DNA of 64,000 nucleotides from Evansella vedderi (GCF_030813435.1 NZ_JAUSUG010000011.1:1-64000); one strand, 5' to 3'. Positions 16,375 to 25,629 are shown, counted from the stretch's first letter. The notes: generated from the letters alone by a model not told the origin. Numbers and translations: made by a program.

Positions 16375-16528
16375 CAAAAAAGCCCCATTAAGTTCACTAT
16401 GAGCCCATAACAAATAGACTTTAAGCAACCTTAATGAGGCTGAATTTCTACAAATCAATACAATTCCGACGCATGTCAGAATTCGGGTGAAAAAATTAAA
16501 ATTAAATGTTTATGTTTTAATGATACCA
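16375..16528 (-). promoter_or_regulatory. extended -10 promoter and type-B leader
   Basis: TGGTATCAT (16520-16528) is an extended -10 on the minus strand. The hairpin GAC-ATGC-GTC with AATTC/GAATT outer arms and a T-G pair lies at 16462-16483. Then comes the terminator CCTCATTAAGG...CTTAATGGGGC with TTTTTT, enclosing AGTC...GGCT. The flank CACCCGA before the hairpin is shared with the leader at 52251. Confidence 0.78.
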
Positions 16529-16733
16529 AAAATTTCTGCTTTTGTGGACATAGATATATAAAAAACTAAAATTCTTTTATTACATTTCCACTGTAATAGA
16601 GAAATGAGGATAGAAAAAGTAACTTTTCTACCCTCATAAACTTAAATCTTCGTTCATTATTTTAATGTAGCTATTTACTTCATATTCCGTTAACTCATTT
16701 TCCACGGTATGCTTCATGAGTGTCAACCGCTAT
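16529..16733. other. intergenic stretch with one possible 27-residue frame
   Basis: A minus-strand frame at 16634-16717 (MKHTVENELTEYEVNSYIKI...) follows the pseudo-ATPase gene without a convincing ribosome-binding site. It may be a real tail peptide or chance. The rest is AT-rich and holds the terminator at 16606-16635. Confidence 0.3.
16606..16635 (-). terminator. intrinsic terminator-like hairpin
   Basis: GAGGGTAGAAAAG pairs with CTTTTTCTATCCTC (one or two wobble pairs) downstream of the 16737-17780 gene on the minus strand, followed by ATTTCTC. It probably ends that transcript. Confidence 0.65.
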
Positions 16734-16736
16734 ATT

Positions 16737-17780
16737 CTATTCAGCCTTCATTTGCTCTAAAAGTTCATCATCAAATGCTATTTCCGCTTCTCTGAAACGC
16801 GCCAAATATCTTTCACCAGTTGCAGCATCTTCCCACATTCCTACTTCATTTTCGCCTCTTTCCCATGAACGATATAAATCAGGAATATCGATAGATTCTC
16901 TATTAACTGGATCCCAAAAATCTAAATCAGAATTTGCAGTTTCGAAAAATAACTTATGCCTAAAGTTCAATTCAGGAATTGGGAAAAATGCCTCTGACGA
17001 TAAAATTAAAGTGGTAGTTGTTACTTCTGTTAAATAGTTTAAGATACTAATTGCTTCTTTCATGATGTCACGAATACCAGGATCAACATCTGGTAACAAT
17101 AGCTCTTTTGGTGGTTCTACAATCAATAAGAACTGCTGAGGAACATCTTGTTGGGCAATAAAAGTCCAAAAAGACCAAGCAGCCTTTAAAAATGATAAAG
17201 CGCGTTCCTCAAGATCTCCTGAACGATTTAAGTGGTATTTAAAACCTTCTTGCGTTTTATACCAATCTATTTGTGTTAATGAATCAAACTGTTCTGCCAA
17301 CCATGTTTTATGTGGAGATTCTTCCATTCGTTCTAAAGCTCTACCAAATCCAATTATCGGACCTTCCATGTGGCCACGATATGAAGCACCAGGAAGTAAC
17401 TCACGCCTATCCATTCCCTTTTTTCTTGCCAATAGGTTTAAAAAGGAAGTAGCAAAGAATAATCGCTGATTGATAAAAACATGACGATCTTCAAAATCCT
17501 CTGGAGGATCAGGGAACTCTTCCACCCACATAATACTCTCTAAGGGATGTATCCCTTGAACAGAAGATTGATCTTCTTCTCCTGTAATCCAATAAACAGC
17601 ATTAGGATCTCTACTAACCACAGATTGCGAAATAGATTTCGTCATCCTTCTCTTTACGGTCTTTTGATTGTCACCAACTATCGCTAAACGACTATGTTCT
17701 TCTACCCACCAAAACCACGCTAACTCGCCTTCATTCACTAAATCTCCAACAACCAAAGGACTTTCAATAGATTTCACCAA
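16737..17780 (-). CDS. possible degenerate FtsK/VirD4-type P-loop protein
   Basis: About 347 residues. The order of strands recalls FtsK/HerA ATPases: SRLAIVGDNQKTVKRRM occupies the Walker A place but lacks the GK[ST] motif, QQFLLIVEPPKELLL resembles a Walker B strand, and TTTTLILSSEAFFPIPEL followed by HKLFFETANSDLDFWD resembles the sensor and 'TQRPS...S..DS' region. If right, this is a non-hydrolysing paralogue. The TTG at 17780 lies nine bases after AAAAGGAG; the longer frame runs through the type-A leader. It follows the Tad-like locus and may serve it. Low certainty on family. Confidence 0.45.
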   Translation of the reverse strand: MVKSIESPLVVGDLVNEGELAWFWWVEEHSRLAIVGDNQKTVKRRMTKSISQSVVSRDPNAVYWITGEEDQSSVQGIHPLESIMWVEEFPDPPEDFEDRHVFINQRLFFATSFLNLLARKKGMDRRELLPGASYRGHMEGPIIGFGRALERMEESPHKTWLAEQFDSLTQIDWYKTQEGFKYHLNRSGDLEERALSFLKAAWSFWTFIAQQDVPQQFLLIVEPPKELLLPDVDPGIRDIMKEAISILNYLTEVTTTTLILSSEAFFPIPELNFRHKLFFETANSDLDFWDPVNRESIDIPDLYRSWERGENEVGMWEDAATGERYLARFREAEIAFDDELLEQMKAE

Positions 17781-17805
17781 GTACAACATCTCCTTTTGAA
17801 AAAGT

Positions 17806-17934
17806 AAAAAAGCACCCATTACAAAAATAGACATACTTATCGCCTATATCTGCAATCGGTGCTTCCGATTTTTTCGTTATTTACGATTTTATAATTCTTA
17901 AATCTATTATAAATGAACATAAACAAAAAGGCAA
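17806..17934 (-). promoter_or_regulatory. promoter plus type-A attenuator leader
   Basis: TTGCCT (17929-17934), 17 bases, TATAAT (17906-17911). Leader CGGAAGCACCGATTGC..., a nested ATAG/CTAT arm with loop GCGATAAGTATGT, then ATGGGTGC and TTTTTT. The nested loop is nearly identical to that at 48788-48856 on the opposite strand. Confidence 0.8.
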
Positions 17935-17976
17935 AGCCCTTAATTAATATGGACTTTGCCTTAAATGATTCTAGTC

Positions 17977-20900
17977 TTATTTTGCTCTTCGGAATCTCAT
18001 ATACTGACCCCACTCACCATTTATCTCAATCCAATAAGTATCTTCTCTTTCAATACCGTTTGAGTAAACTGTACGGAAGCGGAAGGTATATGTCCCGTCA
18101 GGTAAATGCTCAAAATACTCTTCCCATACATTACCTGTCCATTCAACATTATTATTTGTACTTAGTTCTCTAAATTCATCCGTTTCTTCCATCTCTACAG
18201 TGACACTTTCTGCTATAGTAGATGTCCCTGTATTAGTCGTATAGGCTCTGATAATGAAGTTTTCTCCTGCCCAATACATGTCATAATGCCTAGGAGAATC
18301 ATCTGTCCCTGTTTCATTTTGATTGTAGGCTTTTCTATGATCGTTCCAACGTTCCTCATGATGTACTTGCCCATCTAATTCTAAATCACCGACATTTATG
18401 GTAGAACTCCATGTATCATAATGACCATGTATATCCGTTACCGTTTGGGTTATTGTGTATTGCCCTGTCATATCAGGGAAAACAAACGTCGGATGTTCTT
18501 CAGTGGATTCTTCTATCGTTCCATTCGGCCACCTAAATTCATATTCAAAGTCTAGCCCATTACCCTCAATGTTTTCATCATAGGTTGCTAAAGATTCAAC
18601 CTCTATCGTATCTCCTACAAAGTATGCCTTATCTTCATAAGTGAAATTAGCAACAGGCATTATTTTATATTTGTATGGCCCTTTAAATTCATAGCGTACA
18701 TTTCCTACCTCATCTTGAGATTGAACATGCAAGAACCATTCTCCTGTTTCTGAGATAGTTGTTGCTAGATAATTACTACTGGTATTCCAACCACCCCATG
18801 AAGTCGGCATGTCTGTACTATTTGTCCATTGATACCTCGAACTATCATAACCCGATAAATCATCGTTGAATTTTAGTCGTACAACAATATCATTTTCTTC
18901 CCAATCGCGACTGTGATAGTTTTGAGTGTCATCTTGATTTCTAAACTCAATGAAAGGCGGTGTTTCATCAATTAAATAGTAACCTGAAGTTGTAGTTCTT
19001 TGGTTTCCAACATTATCCTCAGCTGTTACCCTGATCCGATAACGTCCTTCTTCTGTAAATGACACACTCTCACTTGTTGTGGTGAACCAATCACTCCATG
19101 AGCTCCAATTACCATCAGTTTCTATTTGATATCTCCATCTATTTACACCTGAATGATCATCACTAATCGAAATACCAACATCTATATTATCATTGGTCCA
19201 ATTATGTTGATTAGGATTGAACGTAATAATTGGAGCTACACCATCTATTCTTAACCTTGCAAAAGAATTACTCCATCCATATGCATCCCCTTCTGATATA
19301 TTTCCAGCATTATCCCTGTAACGGGAACGAACTATAAAATTTGAACCGTGGGTGTTACCTCTGACTTCAAAAGTCGCTTCTTTATAGGCTCCGCTATTGT
19401 AAGTTCTACTAACTGAAAAAATATCAAACGCAGGATCGGTTGTTATGTGATTAATATTTGTCGACGACCCATTCCAATTATGCTCTGCTACTTCTCGAAC
19501 AGTACTAGACCCTAAACTTAAACCAGTTGTTCTTAGACCTGCATCTTCATCATAACCACGGAGGCTAATATCTAAAGTATCGTTTGGTTTAATCCAATAA
19601 TCATTACCACTTTGATACCTGTGTCCCTCAATTCCATAACTTGTTTGCTCTGGAGGAGTCTTATCAATGTAATAATATCCACTGGTTACAGTTCTTGTAT
19701 TACCTACATTATCTTCAACTTGTACTTGTATTCGTCTAATTCCTTCTGAATTTAGAGTTATCTCTCTATTTGACTGACTAGACCAGCTACTCCAACTCCC
19801 CCAACTACCATCGTTTTCTGTTCTAAACCTTAACCTATTAACTCCTGAGTGATTATCTGACGCATTAACATTTACAGTAACACTTTCATTAGTCCAGGCA
19901 CTGTTATTTGGACTGAAACTTATGAAAGGTGCGACACCATCAACGCGTAAACTCATACCTGTCTGTCCCTCGCCGGTATCATATCCCCTATCGTTACGAA
20001 CATTATCTCTATAATGCCACATAACATCGTAGGAATGACCATGTGTGTGAGGTTCGACTGTCCAGTTAACATTACCGTAAGCAGTATTTTCAGTTCTATT
20101 AGCAGCTGAGATACTTACATGCGAGCTAGGGAAACCATTCCCTACATCTGCAATATGAGTTGATGATTGGTCGAAATTATGTCTTTTCCTAGCATCTTCA
20201 CCACTTCCGAGCAACCTTAAATACTGTATAGCATTACCTGAACCATCATCATGCTGCCGCAATCTAACATTAACTGTTGTATTTGGCTTTACCCAGTAGT
20301 CGTTTCCATCAACATAATCTGCTCCTGTTAGAGCATGACTTATATGACTTGGTGGATCTCCATCAATGTTTATTCTCTTTCCTGTATTAGAATAACCCAC
20401 TGTATTCATAGCCGTATCTCTAAACCAATATTGCAAAGAGTGATATAAATTTCCTGTAATGTTACTATCTGCTTTCACAGTGGTTCGAGTTTCAATAACA
20501 TGACCATTACTCGTCTTACTCTCATATGTTTTTTCACCAGAAACGAAGTCAAATGACGGCCAACTTTCCCAAGCGGTGACCGTCCCTCTATCAGTCCTAT
20601 AGCCTGACCTTGAATCTGAGCCATCCCCCAATAATCTTGAGTGAACATTATATAATTCTACGTTATCGCTTGCTCTCATGAGGTAACTTATCTGTCGACC
20701 TGGACCTATCCAGTAATCATTACCATCTCTATACTGATAACCTGAGATTGAGCTAGAAACATACTTTGGCGGTTCAGTATCACCTTGCTCTACTGTGATT
20801 GTTATTGTAGGAGTACGCCTTGTGCTTCCATCTGTCATGGTGATATTCCCACCGGGGTCTGCTATGAAATATATCTCGTATGTCCCAGGATCTAAGGTTC

Positions 20901-22383
20901 TTCTTAAACTAGGCCATCTTTGTTGATCTACAGAATAACTAAGGGTTTGAACATTAGTTCCAGTTCCATTTATAACAATCCTATGAGGAACATTAGATAC
21001 AGAACGAACACCATTATTGATAAATCGCCCTACAAAATGTATTTCTTCAGTAGAATCAAAAGTCGTTCTTACATTACCATCAGAATCTCTCGCTTGTGTA
21101 TACTGACCATGAATGTTGGGGTAATCAGGTTCAAAGAGGTATACTCCGCTTGCACCGTTAATCATCATGACTTTCTTATCCCCACCCCCAATAACGGGAT
21201 CTGAATACATCCTAGCTCCATCTAACTCGTACCACATCGTATTTCCTGAGTACCAGGCTACCCAATCTCCATTATGTAGCCGAGAAAATATTCTACCGTC
21301 TCTAAGCGTTGCCATAATCTTATCATCCGAAAAGACAGTTGGACCCGAATTCATCCCTGCTGCATTAGTGAAAATTTGAGTATATGAGCCGTTACTAGGA
21401 TTTACATTATAAACGTAACCCCTCCCATCACTACTCCTATTAGTAGATACAAATATTCTATTTAGACGTGGACTATAACCTACACCCATGTTCATGAGTT
21501 GATTAGTGCCAAATACATTATGGATACTGTTATATGAATTATACGCCCCTGTTGAAGTATTCCATCGGTACATTCTACCCCTTTTATCAACAGCTATAAA
21601 ATTATCATCATCAATTGCAACACCAGTAGCAGCAACACCATAAGTTGTGCTTTGACTCCCATGCATACTTCCTCCATTATGAGGATTTACCCTAAACAAT
21701 CTTCCTGCATGACTATCTCCTGCAAACACAATACGTGGTGAGAAACTACTTCTTTCCATTAAGACCGGTGAAGCTGATAACACAAAATTTGTTTGTTCGT
21801 TAAAGAATGGAGTAGTGGAGCTATTATGGACATTGAATCCAAAAATATGCCCATGCCACCCTGAAGCCCATACTTCACCATTTCGAAAATGCAGCGGTGT
21901 ACCTACAAATCTATTAACTCTCCATCCTGAATCATCAACACCCACATTAATACGCTTAAATAAACTACCTGTATTTTTATTTAATACATGTACATATCGA
22001 CCGGTTGGAACAACAAGCTTATCGTCTACTACAATTGGAGAGGCTGGATGACCACTCCAGTTACCTCTAAGTGTAGATGATGTCCATAAAACCCTTTCCT
22101 CAATTAAATCATAAGCTATTACTCTAGCCGATTCTGTCCCCATCATATAAGCGATATTATCAACAATAATAGGAGCTGAATACGTTCCAGTTAAATGTCC
22201 ATTTGGATTTATAACCCCCTTAAACTTATATGGAAACATATGATTTTCAATGTATTTTGTTTGTTGTTCGTTAAAACCTATCATTGGGTAATCAGTTGCT
22301 TCAGCAGTGTCCTCAAACATATATGTAAAACTCATGATAATTATAAGAGCAGTAATAATAATTTTTTTGATCTTTATATTCAT
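17977..22383 (-). CDS. giant secreted beta-propeller / Ig-like repeat protein
   Basis: 1468 residues. A signal peptide (about 1-29) is followed by a PQQ-like beta-propeller region (about 50-430; repeats with YDLIEERVLWTSS, LNKNTGSLFKRI). Alternating repeats follow: three units with G-N-DYW-(I/V) and KP or GP, and units with DGVAPxIxFxPN, W-T-N, S-W-S-x-W, D-N-V-G-N and Y-I-D-x-T-PP, typical of OmpL47/Big_3-type Ig-like domains. A PKD-like domain lies near 1285-1370. No LPXTG anchor. It would be exported or surface-bound, possibly an adhesin or pilus-associated partner of the upstream Tad-like system. AGGTAGGTGAAATATAG precedes the ATG. Confidence 0.75.
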   Translation of the reverse strand: MNIKIKKIIITALIIIMSFTYMFEDTAEATDYPMIGFNEQQTKYIENHMFPYKFKGVINPNGHLTGTYSAPIIVDNIAYMMGTESARVIAYDLIEERVLWTSSTLRGNWSGHPASPIVVDDKLVVPTGRYVHVLNKNTGSLFKRINVGVDDSGWRVNRFVGTPLHFRNGEVWASGWHGHIFGFNVHNSSTTPFFNEQTNFVLSASPVLMERSSFSPRIVFAGDSHAGRLFRVNPHNGGSMHGSQSTTYGVAATGVAIDDDNFIAVDKRGRMYRWNTSTGAYNSYNSIHNVFGTNQLMNMGVGYSPRLNRIFVSTNRSSDGRGYVYNVNPSNGSYTQIFTNAAGMNSGPTVFSDDKIMATLRDGRIFSRLHNGDWVAWYSGNTMWYELDGARMYSDPVIGGGDKKVMMINGASGVYLFEPDYPNIHGQYTQARDSDGNVRTTFDSTEEIHFVGRFINNGVRSVSNVPHRIVINGTGTNVQTLSYSVDQQRWPSLRRTLDPGTYEIYFIADPGGNITMTDGSTRRTPTITITVEQGDTEPPKYVSSSISGYQYRDGNDYWIGPGRQISYLMRASDNVELYNVHSRLLGDGSDSRSGYRTDRGTVTAWESWPSFDFVSGEKTYESKTSNGHVIETRTTVKADSNITGNLYHSLQYWFRDTAMNTVGYSNTGKRINIDGDPPSHISHALTGADYVDGNDYWVKPNTTVNVRLRQHDDGSGNAIQYLRLLGSGEDARKRHNFDQSSTHIADVGNGFPSSHVSISAANRTENTAYGNVNWTVEPHTHGHSYDVMWHYRDNVRNDRGYDTGEGQTGMSLRVDGVAPFISFSPNNSAWTNESVTVNVNASDNHSGVNRLRFRTENDGSWGSWSSWSSQSNREITLNSEGIRRIQVQVEDNVGNTRTVTSGYYYIDKTPPEQTSYGIEGHRYQSGNDYWIKPNDTLDISLRGYDEDAGLRTTGLSLGSSTVREVAEHNWNGSSTNINHITTDPAFDIFSVSRTYNSGAYKEATFEVRGNTHGSNFIVRSRYRDNAGNISEGDAYGWSNSFARLRIDGVAPIITFNPNQHNWTNDNIDVGISISDDHSGVNRWRYQIETDGNWSSWSDWFTTTSESVSFTEEGRYRIRVTAEDNVGNQRTTTSGYYLIDETPPFIEFRNQDDTQNYHSRDWEENDIVVRLKFNDDLSGYDSSRYQWTNSTDMPTSWGGWNTSSNYLATTISETGEWFLHVQSQDEVGNVRYEFKGPYKYKIMPVANFTYEDKAYFVGDTIEVESLATYDENIEGNGLDFEYEFRWPNGTIEESTEEHPTFVFPDMTGQYTITQTVTDIHGHYDTWSSTINVGDLELDGQVHHEERWNDHRKAYNQNETGTDDSPRHYDMYWAGENFIIRAYTTNTGTSTIAESVTVEMEETDEFRELSTNNNVEWTGNVWEEYFEHLPDGTYTFRFRTVYSNGIEREDTYWIEINGEWGQYMRFRRAK

Positions 22384-22461
22384 CTATATTTCACCTACCT
22401 TTCTCAATAACAATTTAACTTTGGTCTACCCCCTCCATAAAAATGAAAGGGGTAGGTATAA

Positions 22462-23574
22462 CTAAAATAAATTTGTGAAGAACGAACCGATAGATTTAAA
22501 GAAATCAAAGATTCGTTGCACCACACCTCTGTTTTCTTCTAACTTCTCTTCATTTTCAACTTCTTTGAGTTGTTGTTCTACTTTTTCTTTAACATCTTCA
22601 TCAACATCATTGTAAGCTTCCTCTAATATAGAAACTAATTGTCTAGTTTGTTCTATTTCTATTAGATTTTCATGATTAAACAGGTTAAAGAGTTCAACAA
22701 TTTGTTCATCTGTATAGTACTCAAGTAGATTTTCCATATCTTCTTTAGTACCATCAAATGCGACCTGCATAAATATCAGAACTTCTTGTAATTCGATGTA
22801 TTCTATTTTTTGGAAATCATCTTCAAACGTTTCCACAACTAATGAAGAGAAGCCTCCGCTTCGCTCAACTTCTTCATCTTCATCTTTCAAATCGCCTCTC
22901 GCGTTTTCAAGTAGCTGCTCGTCAAATTCATCTTGTCTGTTTTCATCGTTTTGTTTTTGTTCAACTTCTTCTTGTTGTTCTTCAACTTCTTCAACTTGAC
23001 GCTGATTGTTTCTTTCAGGCTGTTCCTGTTTAGACTCTTCCTGTTTAGGTTGTTCTTGTTTAGGTTGTTCTTGTTTAGGTTGTTCTTGTTTAGGCTCTTC
23101 TTTCACTTCATCCTCTGAAGAATCGCTAGGTGGTTCTTCTTTTGGTGGTTCCTCTTCTTTTGGTGGATCATTTGGTGGTTCTTCCTCTTCTTTTGGCGGA
23201 TTGCTAGGTGACTCTTCTTCCTTTTCTTCTTCCTCTGAACGTTTTTCTACATCTGTTTTGGGAAGATGACCAGCATCACCTAATACAATTGCTAATGGTG
23301 TACTGCTAAAAACTCTATAAGAGTCTTTCTGAAAGTAACCTAGAAGTGTCAGTCCATCGATAAACCAATCTTCATCTTCTTCATATCTAGCTTGTCCGTA
23401 AATATGAAGATCATCACCATTAACGCGTTCCATGCCTTCTAACTTAAAATAAGTTTTATATCCATCTTCTTCATACTCAAATATTTGCCCAATGCCACTA
23501 TTAGCATTTATTGTTGGGGCAATCATAAATAATACTGCTATAAACATTAGTAATCCAAATAATTTTTTCATCAC
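22462..23574 (-). CDS. secreted acidic repeat protein
   Basis: 370 residues. A signal peptide (MMKKLFGLLMFIAVLFMIAP) is followed by a small N-terminal domain, then a long Glu/Pro region with (P)PKEEE units and four tandem PKQEQ repeats (about 155-180), then an acidic helical C-terminal domain ending in an amphipathic segment (IFDFFKSIGSFFTNLF). The repeats can span a cell wall; the end may contact membrane. It is first in a unit with its own type-B leader, ahead of the giant protein. No family is recognised. Confidence 0.65.
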   Translation of the reverse strand: MMKKLFGLLMFIAVLFMIAPTINANSGIGQIFEYEEDGYKTYFKLEGMERVNGDDLHIYGQARYEEDEDWFIDGLTLLGYFQKDSYRVFSSTPLAIVLGDAGHLPKTDVEKRSEEEEKEEESPSNPPKEEEEPPNDPPKEEEPPKEEPPSDSSEDEVKEEPKQEQPKQEQPKQEQPKQEESKQEQPERNNQRQVEEVEEQQEEVEQKQNDENRQDEFDEQLLENARGDLKDEDEEVERSGGFSSLVVETFEDDFQKIEYIELQEVLIFMQVAFDGTKEDMENLLEYYTDEQIVELFNLFNHENLIEIEQTRQLVSILEEAYNDVDEDVKEKVEQQLKEVENEEKLEENRGVVQRIFDFFKSIGSFFTNLF

Positions 23575-23681
23575 TAAATTTCTCCTCTCAAATTCAATGT
23601 GATTGTTTTTCCTTACTTAATAAGTATTAAATAACAGATGTGGAACTGCAATTTTCCGAGTGATTAAATGTTTATTTAAAC

Positions 23682-23864
23682 ACAAAAGCACCCAAGTAAG
23701 TTGCCAATCATTTACCCCTCTAAAAAAAATTGAAGGTAATGTCTACTAAACTAGTAGATTGGTCCACCCTTACTTGAGTGCTTTTTGGAAAATTCTCCTC
23801 TGACGCGTGTCCGAGGATGATTATAATTAACATTATTTAAATTTCTTATAAAATAATAATATCA
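23682..23864 (-). promoter_or_regulatory. extended -10 promoter and type-B leader
   Basis: TGATATTAT (23856-23864) is an extended -10. The hairpin GAC-ACGC-GTC with TCCTC/GAGGA outer arms lies at 23796-23817. The terminator is AAAGCACTCAAGTAAG paired with CTTACTTGGGTGCTTTT, enclosing CTACT/TAGTAG. This leader combines the type-B hairpin with a GCAC...GTGC terminator like type A. Confidence 0.78.
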
Positions 23865-23939
23865 TAATCAAAAAATGTTTCCAATATATTTAGTGAACCC
23901 TTCAATTCTTTTAAGAAGGAACGATTCTATAACCCTTCT

Positions 23940-24446
23940 TTAAAAAACATATTCATAAACTGAAGCCTTCCTAATTGTCATACCTTCACCCCTAAAATAT
24001 CTAGGAGATTGAACTTCTATAACAGCTACAACCCCCGGCCCCCGTAAAACATCAATTATTTGATATTCTTCGTTGTGATAGACGTAAGGGAAAGAAATAG
24101 GCTCACCTGTTTCAGGATCAATAGTTGCATCATCAAAAAACTCTAATAGTTTTATTTCTACGGGATCTTGAAAGAACGAATCCTCTAATGGTGACAAGTC
24201 ATAATTTAATCTTAGGTGGAACATTAAACTTTGTCTGAAATTTTCCTCTGCAACATCTTGAACAAACACAACATATCCCCTAGAAAGTTCTTCATCATCT
24301 AAAGCAAGGGCAGCATCATGCACAGCTATATCTAGATAGTTTTTCATATAACTGTTGGTGGTTAAATCTGTTTCAATATTCCATTGTAGTGTCATGATAC
24401 CCGCGAACAACGCACACAGAAATATACCTTTTACAGCTGTAGACAT
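23940..24446 (-). CDS. TadF-like minor pilin or pseudopilin
   Basis: 168 residues with an N-terminal hydrophobic segment (about 6-22) and a large extracellular domain, ending in a beta strand (TIRKASVYEYVF). Its place after the TadE-like gene and the N-terminal anchor fit TadE/TadF-type minor subunits, but sequence similarity is weak. It is last in the Tad-like operon. Confidence 0.5.
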   Translation of the reverse strand: MSTAVKGIFLCALFAGIMTLQWNIETDLTTNSYMKNYLDIAVHDAALALDDEELSRGYVVFVQDVAEENFRQSLMFHLRLNYDLSPLEDSFFQDPVEIKLLEFFDDATIDPETGEPISFPYVYHNEEYQIIDVLRGPGVVAVIEVQSPRYFRGEGMTIRKASVYEYVF

Positions 24447-24464
24447 AATTTAATATCCTTTCTT

Positions 24465-24845
24465 TTAACTTCCTACATACTCACTTAAAATGCGAACATC
24501 TCTTTTAATTGTACTTGGACCTTGATTAAATATATCGATGATAAATATGGGTCCTCTCGGAACTTCAATCGAACCTTCTATATATTGATTACGGGGAGTT
24601 AAATCTTCAGTGAGTTCCAGAACAATATCTGATTCACTAAAGTTGTATCTATTAACTAACTCAGATACCATTTCACTTTTTAATTCCTCTGTAAAACGAC
24701 CTTCTATTGCTGCTTTCTTACTTGCTTCTAATAAAACAGTATCAACTGCATTTCTATGCAAAGAGTCGAGATAGGCTAAAATTGGTGTAAACATAACAAT
24801 AATGGCTATTATTGCTGTCATCCACTTTCCTAATGTACTACTCAT
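24465..24845 (-). CDS. TadE/DUF4320-like minor pilin
   Basis: 126 residues with a hydrophobic N-terminal helix (WMTAIIAIIVMFTPILAYL) running into a helix with RNAVDTVLLEASKKAAIEGRF, as in TadE-type pseudopilins, then a mixed extracellular domain. It lies between the small pilins and the TadF-like gene. Family placement is by architecture and context. Confidence 0.55.
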   Translation of the reverse strand: MSSTLGKWMTAIIAIIVMFTPILAYLDSLHRNAVDTVLLEASKKAAIEGRFTEELKSEMVSELVNRYNFSESDIVLELTEDLTPRNQYIEGSIEVPRGPIFIIDIFNQGPSTIKRDVRILSEYVGS

Positions 24846-24896
24846 ACTTAACCCCCTTACTACCTAAAGTTTATAAACTGGTTGCTTTGCTTATCA

Positions 24897-24927
24897 TGGT
24901 GAGGGAGCGTTAAAACGCCCCACACCA
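24897..24927 (-). other. mRNA hairpin after the pilin genes
   Basis: TGGTG/CACCA and GGGCGTT/AACGCTCC arms form a strong stem directly after the second duplicate pilin. There is no U-tract, which suggests a 3' stabiliser that raises pilin mRNA relative to the minor subunits. A weaker AAGGGA/TCCCTT stem lies between the two pilin genes (about 25147-25165). Confidence 0.5.
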
Positions 24928-24945
24928 CAAAAATAAGTAATGCAC

Positions 24946-25113
24946 CTAACGGTTTTCTGAGCCTGATGTTTCAGGCATTGGAAGGTTATTAACCTCTGTT
25001 TCGTACTCTGATGTTTTTGTGTCGATCATGCTATAACCCACTGAAAATAGTAAAGCAATAATTACGATTGCTGTTACTGCAATCTTCATAAATTGTGCTA
25101 ATGACGTATTCAT
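24946..25113 (-). CDS. 55-residue pilin-like protein, duplicate copy 2
   Basis: MNTSLAQFMK then a hydrophobic stretch to SVGYSMID and a polar tail ending PMPETSGSENR. It differs from copy 1 (25192-25359) at one residue (Asn42 for Ser) while 20 codons differ silently. Size, hydrophobic helix and place after TadC fit a major Flp-type subunit, although no G-x4-E processing site is seen. AAGGAGTTGC precedes the ATG. Confidence 0.7.
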   Translation of the reverse strand: MNTSLAQFMKIAVTAIVIIALLFSVGYSMIDTKTSEYETEVNNLPMPETSGSENR

Positions 25114-25191
25114 TAAATAAGCAACTCCTTTTTATAATTTTATTTAAAAGGGAACTTGTCCCTTCTATAACTAAAGTTGTACCTAAATTAC

Positions 25192-25359
25192 CTAACGGTT
25201 TTCTGAACCTGACGTTTCAGGCATTGGAAGATTACTAACTTCTGTTTCATACTCTGACGTTTTCGTATCGATCATGCTGTACCCTACTGAGAAAAGCAAC
25301 GCTATAATCACAATTGCTGTTACTGCAATCTTCATGAACTGTGCTAATGACGTATTCAT
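25192..25359 (-). CDS. 55-residue pilin-like protein, duplicate copy 1
   Basis: Same length and 54 of 55 residues as copy 2, with Ser at position 42. AAGGAGTTGT precedes the ATG. The silent divergence shows an old duplication under strong purifying selection. It is probably the main structural subunit of the Tad-like fibre or pseudopilus. Confidence 0.7.
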   Translation of the reverse strand: MNTSLAQFMKIAVTAIVIIALLFSVGYSMIDTKTSEYETEVSNLPMPETSGSENR

Positions 25360-25443
25360 TAAATATACAACTCCTTTTTATAATTTATTGTTTATATAAA
25401 GAGGGTTTAACCTCGTTTATAACCTTATAATCTTTCAAAACGA

Positions 25444-25629
25444 TTACTCATTGTTATTAATAAGTTGTAAATCTCGGATATGTCCTTCATATTCATCTGT
25501 TTTAACCTCTATCATCGAGTAAGCTACACCAAACAACAAGGCGACTATAATGACTGCGGTTAAAGCAACCTTCATGAAAGTACTTAATGATGTTGTTATA
25601 TCACTCACCCCCCTTAAATTAATAAGCAT
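25444..25629 (-). CDS. pilin-like protein, start codon ambiguous (possible ATA)
   Basis: Contains TTSLSTFMKVALTAVIIVALLFG, homologous to the N-termini of its three neighbours. Aligning with them puts the start at an ATA (25597-25599), eight bases after GGGGGG. The only ATG (25627-25629) overlaps the stop of the preceding gene as TAATG and would add ten residues, with no good ribosome-binding site. The tail (EVKTDEYEGHIRDLQLINNNE) differs from the duplicates. Confidence 0.6.
   Translation of the reverse strand: MLINLRGVSDITTSLSTFMKVALTAVIIVALLFGVAYSMIEVKTDEYEGHIRDLQLINNNE

Noticed and set aside
22796-23269. Several plus-strand frames rich in Ser, Phe or Gly opposite the acidic repeat protein
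   Set aside because: They are antisense shadows of Glu/Pro-rich repeat codons.
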